Shown: in pieces, positions 41,299-48,322 of the stretch
Layout: every line of letters starts with the position of its first letter
Numbering within the stretch: the stretch's first letter is position 1
Source: a virus
DNA: 64,000 nucleotides
Direction: 5' to 3' (one strand)
IMG/VR virus record: IMGVR_UViG_3300032069_000001
Location: 1 to 64,000 of that record
Notes under the pieces: model-generated
What the model saw: only the letters and a program-made list of their open reading frames with translations
Databases searched by the model: none
Told to the model about the DNA's origin: nothing
Made by a program: the position numbers and the translations under genes

Positions 41299-41582
41299 TT
41301 TTCCTCCTTTAAAACACAGGGCAGGATAGTGAGAGATTTGTCTTTGGCAAAGACAGATATAGTAGAATTTTCCTGCTCAAATTGAAGTGGAGCAACTTCA
41401 ACCTTTAACTCCTGCCCTGTTTTGGTAAAACCTGAATAATTCCCGAATGTATAATAAACATTTATAATTCCGCTGATTACATTACCATAACAGTCATAAT
41501 GCTTCCCGCATTTTGGACAGTAATATCCACCTGTATAAGCAATCAATTTTTCCCCACAAGAAAAACAATTTACTATAATCAT
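41295..41582 (-). CDS. zinc-ribbon protein, 95 residues
   Basis: ATG at 41582 behind GAGGTGGCTTAAA. Cys pairs CFSCGEKL and CPKCGKHYDC (~5-28) form a ribbon; the rest is beta-like (GNVISGIINVYYTFGNY). Overlaps the small membrane gene downstream. A longer frame to 41597 lacks a ribosome site. Confidence 0.55.
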   Translation of the reverse strand: MIIVNCFSCGEKLIAYTGGYYCPKCGKHYDCYGNVISGIINVYYTFGNYSGFTKTGQELKVEVAPLQFEQENSTISVFAKDKSLTILPCVLKEEK

Positions 41583-41583
41583 T

Positions 41584-42471
41584 TTAAGCCACCTCAAAAC
41601 CTTTATAAAATCTACAGAATAAATGACTGGAAGTGCTGATATTTACTGGGGTTCGGAGAAGCCTCCAGAAATGTAAAAATGAGGCGGATTTCCGATAGTC
41701 CCCACCCCCCAACGAGCCGTTCCGCCGTAGTGTTCCGCCCGTTTTACGCAAGCCCCGCCCCGACCAGACCGACCCGAGCCTCTGAAAGCCCTGTTGCTGT
41801 ATGACGTATTGAAGCCCTGCCCTGTTGACCCTTAAGCCCGCCGTATTATAGCAGTAATAAGCCCCATCAATAGCATCAGCCCGAGAAAAGCCCTGATAAA
41901 ATAAGGACTTCTGAACGTCTCCGCCCGCCCGCTGTTGTTTTTCCCCTTGTTTTTCCTTGCTTATTCTTAAGAATTTCTTAAGAATATTAAGAATACTTAA
42001 GCCCCTATATAGCATATTAAGAAGCCAGCACGCCCCGCTTTCACCTGTTGCCCATTGCCCACCGTTGCCCGTTTGCGACGCCCGCCCGCTATTATTAAGA
42101 ATATTAAGAGCACGCCCGCCCCTGTTGCCTGCTATTGTTTGAGCTGTTGCCGTTGCCGTTGTTGTTGCCTGCTGTTGCCTGTAATAAGCCCCGCCCGCTG
42201 TTGCTTGTTTGTTAGTGTTTGATATTCTTATTATTCTTAAGAGCACGCCGACCCCGCCCGCCCCTGCTTTAGACCCGCCCGCCCCGCTTTTAGCTGTTTT
42301 AATATTCTTAAGAAGCTTTAGGACGCCCGCCGTTGCTATTCTTAAGAAGCCCGCCCCTGTATTAAGACCCTTAAGAAGCCCCGCCAAGAGCCAAGAGCTA
42401 CAAGAGCCAAGAGCTAAAAGCTTCCTTGTATTCTTTACCTTGTTATATTTGCCCGCTTGTTTTACTTTCAT
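41584..42471 (-). CDS. low-complexity ORF of 295 codons, doubtful protein
   Basis: Its ATG overlaps the stop of the HTH gene (ATGA) and its end contains the ribosome site of the next gene, so it is placed as an operon gene. The product, however, is unusual: rich in Gly, Ala, Arg, Leu, with segments such as ATTTATATAQ and LNILKKFLRI, and no fold signature. The DNA is a mix of GC-rich words (GGGGCGGGC) and the palindrome TTCTTAAGAA. It may be a very diverged gene, a decayed one, or DNA kept for its structure. I would not assign a function. Confidence 0.35.
   Translation of the reverse strand: MKVKQAGKYNKVKNTRKLLALGSCSSWLLAGLLKGLNTGAGFLRIATAGVLKLLKNIKTAKSGAGGSKAGAGGVGVLLRIIRISNTNKQATAGGAYYRQQQATTTATATAQTIAGNRGGRALNILNNSGRASQTGNGGQWATGESGACWLLNMLYRGLSILNILKKFLRISKEKQGEKQQRAGGDVQKSLFYQGFSRADAIDGAYYCYNTAGLRVNRAGLQYVIQQQGFQRLGSVWSGRGLRKTGGTLRRNGSLGGGDYRKSASFLHFWRLLRTPVNISTSSHLFCRFYKGFEVA
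42249..42287 (-). repeat. GC-rich repeat with two G-quadruplex motifs
   Basis: On the minus strand GGGG-C-GGG-C-GGG, a 9-nt spacer, then GGGG-C-GGG-C-GGGG. A 21-bp stretch (42249-42269) recurs exactly at 42809-42829 inside the HTH gene, in the same frame (coding AGAGGVG). Confidence 0.6.
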
Positions 42472-43286
42472 ATTTGCCCCGCTTCTGTATTTGCCCCGCC
42501 GACGTTGCCCGCTTCTATTACATCATCAAGCGACAAGCCCGAGACGTTGCCCGCTTCATTATTGCCCGCCCCGCTTGCGACCGCTTTTTTTTCTTTTTGC
42601 CCGCCGTTGCCGTTGCCCGCTTCTGTATTGCTTGCGACGCTTGCGACCGCTTCAATTATATTTTCATTATTTATACCGAGCACGCCCCGCTTTCGCTTTA
42701 TTGCTTCAATTACTGCTTCTTTTAGATTTTTTTTCAATTCAGCTTTATTCCCTGATTGCATATTATTTATTATTGCAATTAAATTTATTGAACGCCCGCC
42801 CGAGCTTCCGACCCCGCCCGCCCCTGCTTCCGTATCTTTTCTTAATTCTTGTATTCCCTGATAATACTTGCTTAATAATGGAGTAGGTTTAATAAACCTT
42901 AATTCAGCTGTATTATTAAGCTTGTCAAGTAATATCGTTTCAATTTTTTCTAAAATATTCTTTTGACCCGAGACCCTGCGGACTTTATCCGACAAGCCCG
43001 TTGTTAAAATAAATTCATTTACTTTTTTAATAAATTCAGCTTGTTTTTTCCACTTTGCCAGAGTTTGCGGGGCAATATGCAGAGCTTTTGAAATATCAGA
43101 ATTATTGTATTTGTCAAGAGACAAGAGAAAAGCAGATTGAAGCTTTTTAGTATTCCATTTGAAAATTTTTTCCGAGCCAGACGCCGACGCTTCTAAATAA
43201 TTTTGACCTAATTCAAGAGCCGAGTTTATCCCCGCCCCTGTATCAGCGACTACGCCCGCCGTGTTTTCCGTTTTTGGTTTTACCAT
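42468..43286 (-). CDS. phBC6A51-type HTH protein, terminase small subunit candidate
   Basis: 272 codons. Residues ~40-90 hold a helix-turn-helix of the type found in phBC6A51-family and small terminase proteins (KKLQSAFLLSLDKYNNSDIS, then LHIAPQTLAKWKKQAEF). A helical middle (~90-160) fits oligomerisation. The linkers are filled with Gly/Ala text (TEAGAGGVGSSGG; NTEAGNGNGGQ; NNEAGN; NTEAGQI) coded by GC-rich repeated DNA words, as if inserted in frame. It is the first gene of the leftward late block, as TerS often is. The HTH is solid; the TerS role is inferred. Confidence 0.6.
   Translation of the reverse strand: MVKPKTENTAGVVADTGAGINSALELGQNYLEASASGSEKIFKWNTKKLQSAFLLSLDKYNNSDISKALHIAPQTLAKWKKQAEFIKKVNEFILTTGLSDKVRRVSGQKNILEKIETILLDKLNNTAELRFIKPTPLLSKYYQGIQELRKDTEAGAGGVGSSGGRSINLIAIINNMQSGNKAELKKNLKEAVIEAIKRKRGVLGINNENIIEAVASVASNTEAGNGNGGQKEKKAVASGAGNNEAGNVSGLSLDDVIEAGNVGGANTEAGQI
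42809..42829 (-). repeat. second copy of the 21-bp GC-rich word
   Basis: Identical to 42249-42269 over 21 bp. It codes part of a Gly/Ala linker in the HTH protein. With flanking CCCGCCC upstream it again makes a dense G-quadruplex motif on the minus strand (42793-42825). Confidence 0.7.
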
Positions 43287-43391
43287 AATAAATAAGCCCG
43301 CCCCTGTTTAAATTATTTTTATTGTTTTGGTTTTTGGTTTTATTATGGTTTTGGTTTTGACCCCGAGACCGTGAAGCCCCGAGCACGCCCC

Positions 43392-43414
43392 GCTTGTCTA
43401 TCCGATAGACAAGC
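43392..43414. promoter_or_regulatory. 23-bp perfect palindrome downstream of the leftward promoter
   Basis: GCTTGTCTATC-C-GATAGACAAGC, 11+11 bp around one base. It lies at about +15 to +37 of the transcript from the promoter at 43436-43464. Its 15-bp core also occurs at 17579-17593. Either an operator for a dimeric repressor or a hairpin in the 5' leader; its exact symmetry and the second copy favour a protein site. Confidence 0.6.
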
Positions 43415-43435
43415 CCGAGCCGTTTAATATGTTTT

Positions 43436-43464
43436 ATTATACAGTATTTAATTGAGCTTGTCAA
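43436..43464 (-). promoter_or_regulatory. perfect-consensus sigma70 promoter for the leftward block
   Basis: Minus strand TTGACA (43459-43464), 17-bp spacer, TATAAT (43436-43441). Transcript start is expected near 43429, giving a ~140-nt leader before the HTH gene at 43286. The leader holds the palindrome at 43392-43414. Both boxes are exact. Confidence 0.85.
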
Positions 43465-43726
43465 TAGTAAAACGCTTTATTTTATCTTATCTTATAAGAG
43501 ATAATACGCCTGCTACCGTATAGCATTTAAGCAAGCGAAAACCCTTATAGTATATAGCGTTTTAAGCATATTCTTAATAGTTATTATTCTTAATTACTAA
43601 TAACTAATAAGCTATATAAATTAAGACGTTTTAAGCATATTAAGAATAAGCTATATACTATATAGCATATTACATTTTTAGCATATTAAGAAAATAAATT
43701 TATTTTTGAAAAAATACGATTTACTA
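43465..43726. other. AT-rich divergent spacer with iteron-like repeats, origin or control-region candidate
   Basis: No ORF. CGTTTTAAGCATATT occurs at 43558-43572 and 43627-43641, a third partial copy (TTTTTAGCATATTAAGAA) at 43675-43692, plus repeated AAGCTATATA and TATATAGC words and TTAAGAATA elements. A TTATCT...AGATAA inverted repeat is near 43483-43505. It separates two divergent sigma70 promoters. Direct repeats in an AT-rich spacer are typical of replication origins and of multi-site operators. Confidence 0.5.
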
Positions 43727-43754
43727 TTGACAATTAGGAAATAAGTGTTATAAT
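43727..43754 (+). promoter_or_regulatory. consensus sigma70 promoter for the rightward block
   Basis: TTGACA (43727-43732), 16-bp spacer, TATAAT (43749-43754). Start is expected near 43761, about 20 bases before the leader ORF at 43780. Confidence 0.8.
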
Positions 43755-43779
43755 ATATTATGAGAAGGGATAAGAAAAG

Positions 43780-43860
43780 ATGAGAAAAGAAAAAAAAGAA
43801 AATAAAAAAATCAAAGAGCCCGAGAAAATAAAAACAGCGGGCAAAGGAGCGGAAAAATGA
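43780..43860 (+). CDS. 26-residue leader peptide coupled to the AAA+ gene
   Basis: ATG AGA AAA ... ends KTAGKGAEK and TGA, the TGA overlapping the ATG of the next gene. The product is very Lys/Glu-rich (MRKEKKENKKIKEPEKIK). Its end KGAEK is produced by the same ribosome-site cassette that gives KGATK or KGAEK ends to later genes. It may only serve to bring ribosomes to the AAA+ start. Confidence 0.5.
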   Translation: MRKEKKENKKIKEPEKIKTAGKGAEK

Positions 43861-44948
43861 AAACGGAAATAAAAGCAGTAGCCGACAAGTTTAAAGAATT
43901 GCAGGACATAAACAAAGTAGCAAAGGCATTGAGCATACATATAAGCAATGCTTACAGACGTTTAGCCCAAGCCCGAGCATTAGGACTGCTTGACGATAAG
44001 AAGCCCGCCGACGCTTCCGAGCTTACCGACAATAACCCTATTACAAGCGAGGACGCCGTTTTTTATCCCGCCGATTTTATCCCGAAAACAGACGACCCCG
44101 ATATTTTAAACTATAAGCCCCGCCCCGAGTATAAAATTATGGTTGACGCTTTAGAGCACGGCGAAAATGTTATGTTGATAGGCGAAGCGGGCACGGGCAA
44201 AACAAGCGGAGTTAAATTTTACGCAAGCCAAGCGAAGCTTCCTTTTTTACATATCTCTTGTGATAATCTTTTAGAGTTTGGCGAGGTTTTAGGTTATCAA
44301 GGATTGAAAAACGGCAATACTCATTTTACGGAAGGGGCATTGATAAAGCTTGCTTGCGAAAATCCTGCAATAGTTTTATTTGATGAAATTACAATGATTG
44401 ACGCAGGCAAAAACGGACGCCTGAACGTGTTTGCAGAAAATAGGAAATTTTTTGTAAAAGAAGCGAACGGCGGGGCAGGGCGATATTACACGCTACACCC
44501 GAAAACAAAAATAGTATTTGCAGGCAACCCGCCGACAGCTTTATATGTAGGGGCGGGCAAGCTTAACATTGCTTTAATATCCCGAACACGTGTAATATGG
44601 ACGCCGACCTTTACGCCCGCCGAATTGAAAAGAATTTTTAACGGCGAGCCGAGAAGCGACGAGGTAATTAAATTTTACACGGAAGCAAAGGAAGCCATTG
44701 AAACGCAAAAATTAAGGACGACATTTTCAATAAGAGACGTTAAAAAAATATTTGACGCCTTAAAGCGAGGTTATAGCATTAAGGACGCCTTAACGACAAG
44801 CTACCTTAACGCCGTGAAAATGACCGCAGGGCAGGAAGTTTATGACAGCTTTTTAAAATTATCTTTAATGATATTTAAGCAAGCAGACGAAAAAAATAAA
44901 ACGCCCGCAGACCCGAACGCAGAAGCGGACAAGGGAGCGACGAAATGA
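43857..44948 (+). CDS. MoxR/CobS/CbbQ-type AAA+ ATPase with N-terminal HTH
   Basis: 363 codons. N-terminal ~45 residues form an HTH-like unit (INKVAKALSIHISNAYRRLA). The AAA+ core has Walker A GEAGTGKT (109-116), Walker B IVLFDE (172-177), sensor 1 FAGNPP, and an arginine-finger region ISRTRVIW. It overlaps the VWA gene by 4 bp. MoxR-type ATPases work with VWA partners to remodel or insert metal into target complexes; T4-like and cyanophages carry cobS-like genes as well. In this phage the target is unknown. Confidence 0.8.
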   Translation: MKTEIKAVADKFKELQDINKVAKALSIHISNAYRRLAQARALGLLDDKKPADASELTDNNPITSEDAVFYPADFIPKTDDPDILNYKPRPEYKIMVDALEHGENVMLIGEAGTGKTSGVKFYASQAKLPFLHISCDNLLEFGEVLGYQGLKNGNTHFTEGALIKLACENPAIVLFDEITMIDAGKNGRLNVFAENRKFFVKEANGGAGRYYTLHPKTKIVFAGNPPTALYVGAGKLNIALISRTRVIWTPTFTPAELKRIFNGEPRSDEVIKFYTEAKEAIETQKLRTTFSIRDVKKIFDALKRGYSIKDALTTSYLNAVKMTAGQEVYDSFLKLSLMIFKQADEKNKTPADPNAEADKGATK

Positions 44949-46744
44949 AAAACAGAGACCTTGAAATTTTAGCCAGAGCATTAAGCAAAAATACTGGTAT
45001 AAATATTTTTTTCAAAGGCGAGGGAGCTTACACGGACGGCAATAATATTTATTTACCCGAGAATATTAACCCCGATATTATTGAGCCCTTACTTGCGACG
45101 CTATTGCACGAAGCATACCACATTAAGCATACGCAGTTTACCATTGAAATACACCCCGAGACATTAAAATTTATTGCTAACGCATTAGAGGATATAAGAA
45201 TTGACGCCCGAGCCATTGGCGATTATAACGGGGCACGTGATTTATACAAAAAACTAATTGACTACTACAGCCGAACATTGCACAGCCCCGAAGCCGTAGC
45301 AAAGGCAGACAAGGGAATTTTAGCCCTTAAGGATTTAATATTGAAAGGTTATGGAGCGGACTTTTACGACGCTTACAAGGCGACACGTCCCGACGTTTTA
45401 GAGCTTCACGCCAAGCACGCCGAGCTTTTTGACTACATCATTAAGAAAGTAAAAGAAGCAAAGAACACGGACGACCTTAAACAATACGCTTTAAAAATAC
45501 ACGACGTAATTTTTGGACATTTAAAAGAGCAAGCGGAAAAAGAAAAGCAGGAAGCTAAAGAACAGGCAAAGCAGGCGAGACAGGGAGCAGGACAAGCAGG
45601 CAAAGACGCCGACGCCAAGCAGGACGCCGTAAACGAGCTTTACGAAAAAGCCGACGACGTTAAAAGGGAGCATAACAAAAAAGCGGGAGCGTATAAGCGA
45701 GCGAAAGACCCCGAGAAGCAAAAAGAGCTTGAAAAGGAAATGAACGAGCTTAAAAAAGATTTTGAACAAAAGAAAAAAGAGCTTGACAAGGCGAACAAAG
45801 AAAGAGACAACGCCCGAGAAAATGCACGCCGAGCCCAAAACAACGCCGACGAAAAAGAAAGGCGAGCCGATAATAATAATCTTGACAGGGAGCTTGATAA
45901 TATTATTGACGAAATAGCGGGAGCGGATATTGAGTATAAGAACGAAAAGGGGCAAAACGTGAAAGCGACGGCGGGCGACCTTGCGGGATACGGTTTAAAC
46001 GGTTTAAATAACGGCGACCTTGTAGCCCCGCCAGACGCTAAATTATGGACGGAAATAAGCTTTAGCGTAAAAGAATTATTTTTACAATTCTTAAAAAATC
46101 ACAAAGCACAGCCCCGAATACATCAGCAGGGAAAAATTAACGCTAAAAGAATACATCAATATTTTGACCTTGACCATTTATTTAAACAATACAAAAAAGA
46201 CGCTATAAAGCCGACCGAGCTAATTTTTGTTTTAGATAATAGCGGGAGTATGAAAGGCAATAATAAAAGAGAAACGACAATAAACGCATTTTTGGAGCTT
46301 CACAAAGCCATTGACGAAGCAATTTACAACGGCGATATAAACGCCGATACGTTTAAATATTCTGTTATGCTTTTTGGACGTGAAGCGGAATATTTTAAAA
46401 CATTTGACGAGGAATTTAACGAAAATAACTTTAGGAAAAATTATACTTGCGAGGAAGGAAGCACGAACATTGAGCCCGCTATAAATTTAATTGAAAAAGA
46501 CGAGCCAGACACGAACACAAAAAGAATTGTTATTATTTTAACCGACGGCGAATTACAATTTGATAATTATGAAAAGCTTTATAAAACTATTGACGACAGC
46601 CCCGCAAAGTATATTTTAATTGGAATAATGCACAGCGGACACGACAGAGACGGCGACCTTGCGAAAAGGTTTGAAAGCTATAATATAAGAGATATTAAAG
46701 AGCTTGACGACGTATTTTTAAAAGCTATTGAGGAAAACATTTAA
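44945..46744 (+). CDS. CobT-like VWA protein with HExxH motif
   Basis: 599 codons. N-terminus: LLHEAYHIKH with H55-E-A-Y-H59 and ALEDIRIDARA further on, the metallopeptidase-like face seen in CobT/VWA partners. Residues ~195-320: Lys/Glu/Ala coiled coil (KEQAKQARQGAGQAGKDADA). C-terminus: VWA domain with MIDAS D431-N-S433-G-S435 (FVLDNSGSM) and a later IILTDGE. Partner of the AAA+ gene just upstream. A GC-rich hairpin pair follows its stop. Confidence 0.75.
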   Translation: MKNRDLEILARALSKNTGINIFFKGEGAYTDGNNIYLPENINPDIIEPLLATLLHEAYHIKHTQFTIEIHPETLKFIANALEDIRIDARAIGDYNGARDLYKKLIDYYSRTLHSPEAVAKADKGILALKDLILKGYGADFYDAYKATRPDVLELHAKHAELFDYIIKKVKEAKNTDDLKQYALKIHDVIFGHLKEQAEKEKQEAKEQAKQARQGAGQAGKDADAKQDAVNELYEKADDVKREHNKKAGAYKRAKDPEKQKELEKEMNELKKDFEQKKKELDKANKERDNARENARRAQNNADEKERRADNNNLDRELDNIIDEIAGADIEYKNEKGQNVKATAGDLAGYGLNGLNNGDLVAPPDAKLWTEISFSVKELFLQFLKNHKAQPRIHQQGKINAKRIHQYFDLDHLFKQYKKDAIKPTELIFVLDNSGSMKGNNKRETTINAFLELHKAIDEAIYNGDINADTFKYSVMLFGREAEYFKTFDEEFNENNFRKNYTCEEGSTNIEPAINLIEKDEPDTNTKRIVIILTDGELQFDNYEKLYKTIDDSPAKYILIGIMHSGHDRDGDLAKRFESYNIRDIKELDDVFLKAIEENI

Positions 46745-46764
46745 CGGACAAAGCGGGGAGCACA

Positions 46765-46823
46765 GGGCGGGCACGGACGGACACAGCCCCCGCCCAAGCC
46801 CCGCAAAGCCCGCCAGAGCGGGC
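46765..46823 (+). other. two GC-rich hairpins before a ribosome site
   Basis: GGGCGGG (46765-46771) pairs with CCCGCCC (46789-46795), then GCCCGC (46808-46813) pairs with GCGGGC (46818-46823), followed at once by AAAGGAG of the next gene. No T-run follows. Likely affects transcript stability or the start of 46838-47314. Confidence 0.5.
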
Positions 46824-46837
46824 AAAGGAGCGAAAAA

Positions 46838-47314
46838 ATGAGCAATCTAACAGAGCAAGCCAAAAGATTTACGGAAAAGAAAAGCATTAACGCCTTAATT
46901 GGCGGGAGCTTGACCGTAAAAGAAGCGGACACGGACACCGAGACCGCAAGCAAGCCCGAGACAGCAGGCAAGGGAGCGAGCCGATACTTTAGGTACGCCC
47001 GCAAAGACGAGCCCGCACAGGACACAGCGGAAACCAGCAGAGGCGACGACAGCGAGATAAAAGGCACGGCGAAAAATAAGAATATTAAGAAAAATAAGAA
47101 CGCCGAGCCCGATTTTAGTAATGTTGACCCGATATTTTTTGTTGAGCCGTTTAATAAGTGTTGTTTTTGCGACGAACGAGACCCGAGAAATTTAACAGCA
47201 GTAATAAGCGAACTTGCGAGCTACTGCGATAAACATTGGGAAAGCCGTTATTTAATTAAGCAAGGTTTGCTTTTAACAACGGGCAAGCCCGAGACAAAGG
47301 GAGCGACGAAATGA
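46838..47314 (+). CDS. zinc-finger-like protein, 158 residues
   Basis: Start behind AAAGGAGCG. The first ~85 residues are disordered and charged (DTDTETASKPETAGKGAS). The last third has CCFCDERDPRN ... SYCDKHW, a C2-C/H zinc site reminiscent of short phage zinc fingers. Ends GKPETKGATK, the C-terminal peptide created by the coupling cassette. Function unknown. Confidence 0.6.
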   Translation: MSNLTEQAKRFTEKKSINALIGGSLTVKEADTDTETASKPETAGKGASRYFRYARKDEPAQDTAETSRGDDSEIKGTAKNKNIKKNKNAEPDFSNVDPIFFVEPFNKCCFCDERDPRNLTAVISELASYCDKHWESRYLIKQGLLLTTGKPETKGATK

Positions 47315-47496
47315 AAACAGCGACGGCAGGACATAAGCCGAGCATTTACGCCGAGAAGCCAGACGGCGAGCTTTACGGACTTTTGACAAAGTATTTTAAC
47401 GAAGCCCGAGAAAAGCCGAGCCGTGTTTTTTATTACTTAAAGCAATGTTATTTAATAGAGCGGGAATTTAAAGCCCGCAAGGGAGCGAGAAAATGA
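47311..47496 (+). CDS. small protein, 61 residues
   Basis: Starts MKTATAGHKPSIYAEKPDGE, helical (VFYYLKQCYLIEREFKARKG). Both ends are coupled by ATGA overlaps to its neighbours. No family. Confidence 0.6.
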   Translation: MKTATAGHKPSIYAEKPDGELYGLLTKYFNEAREKPSRVFYYLKQCYLIEREFKARKGARK

Positions 47497-47630
47497 CCTT
47501 TTCACTTTTAGCATTACTTACAGCGATTTTAATTGCAATAGGTTTGCTTAAATGCACGGACGCCGAAACCGTAAAAGCCGACGAGCCAAGACACCAAGAG
47601 ACCGACGAAAACCCGTTAAAACGAATTTAA
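47493..47630 (+). CDS. small membrane protein, 45 residues
   Basis: ATG at 47493 overlaps the previous TGA; TAA at 47628-47630. One transmembrane or signal-anchor helix at the very start (TFSLLALLTAILIAIGLL), then a hydrophilic charged tail. Its place inside a translated cascade supports it. Confidence 0.6.
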   Translation: MTFSLLALLTAILIAIGLLKCTDAETVKADEPRHQETDENPLKRI

Positions 47631-47671
47631 GAAAGGTTTTTAAGCCGAGAAAACGGCAAAGGAGCGATAAA

Positions 47672-48121
47672 ATGAAAAACGAAGCGAAAGACGAGAAGCT
47701 TAAAAAGTATAACGACCCGCTTGTTTACAGTAGCACAGAATTATTTGAAGCTATTGACACGATACCGATACCGCACCCATATTGCATAACGCCCCGCCAT
47801 ATTGCAACGGCGAGCGATAAGCACAGCGGAATTTTAGACGCCGACGCCATAAGAGACGCCGAGAAAACTAACAAAGCCGTTTGTGATATTTGCAAGCATA
47901 TAAATAAAAAAGACCCGAGTAAACCGATTTTATCTTATGACGAGCACGGGCAAGCTTTACTTTTAGCAGTTAAAAGCGACAAAGAGCTTAAAGACATACC
48001 CGAGTTAAAAGATTATTTGCTTGAAATTAAGCCCTTACTTATTACCGATAATTTTCAGGGCATAGCATTTAAACAGATTAAGCCCGCCGAAGCCGAAGCG
48101 AGCAAGGGAGCGGAAAAATGA
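47672..48121 (+). CDS. unknown protein, 149 residues
   Basis: Start at ATG 47672 with GGCAAAGGAGCGATAAA upstream; a longer in-frame ORF (from 47552) overlaps the membrane-protein gene and has basic, non-protein-like text before this point. Contains IPIPHPYCITPRHIATASDK and DICKHINKKDPSKP (C and H residues that might bind metal). Ends EASKGAEK through the coupling cassette. Confidence 0.6.
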   Translation: MKNEAKDEKLKKYNDPLVYSSTELFEAIDTIPIPHPYCITPRHIATASDKHSGILDADAIRDAEKTNKAVCDICKHINKKDPSKPILSYDEHGQALLLAVKSDKELKDIPELKDYLLEIKPLLITDNFQGIAFKQIKPAEAEASKGAEK

Positions 48122-48321
48122 AAAAAGATATTTTAGAGCTTAATAAACTGATAGCAGACCTAAAAATTGAGCTTTACCATTTATTATTAGTAAAAGCGGA
48201 AAAAACAAAAAACAATCTTACGAATAACGAAATTGATATTGCTTTTAAATTGGCGGGCGATAAAGATATTCAAAATCTTTTAAAAGCAAAAATGCAAGCC
48301 AAAAAAAAGGGAGCTGATTAA
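48118..48321 (+). CDS. small helical protein, 67 residues
   Basis: MKKDILELNKLIADLKIELY and following text is one coiled coil with a Lys-rich end. Coupled by ATGA to the gene before and immediately precedes the RuvB homologue. Unknown. Confidence 0.55.
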   Translation: MKKDILELNKLIADLKIELYHLLLVKAEKTKNNLTNNEIDIAFKLAGDKDIQNLLKAKMQAKKKGAD

Positions 48322-48322
48322 A

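Noticed and set aside
42209-42886. 225-codon plus-strand frame, Leu/Arg/Pro-rich
   Set aside because: Antisense to the HTH gene, which has a clear HTH; composition is typical of shadow frames.
43243-43464. 73-codon minus frame ahead of the HTH gene
   Set aside because: Its start lies inside the promoter -35 box and its text is low complexity.
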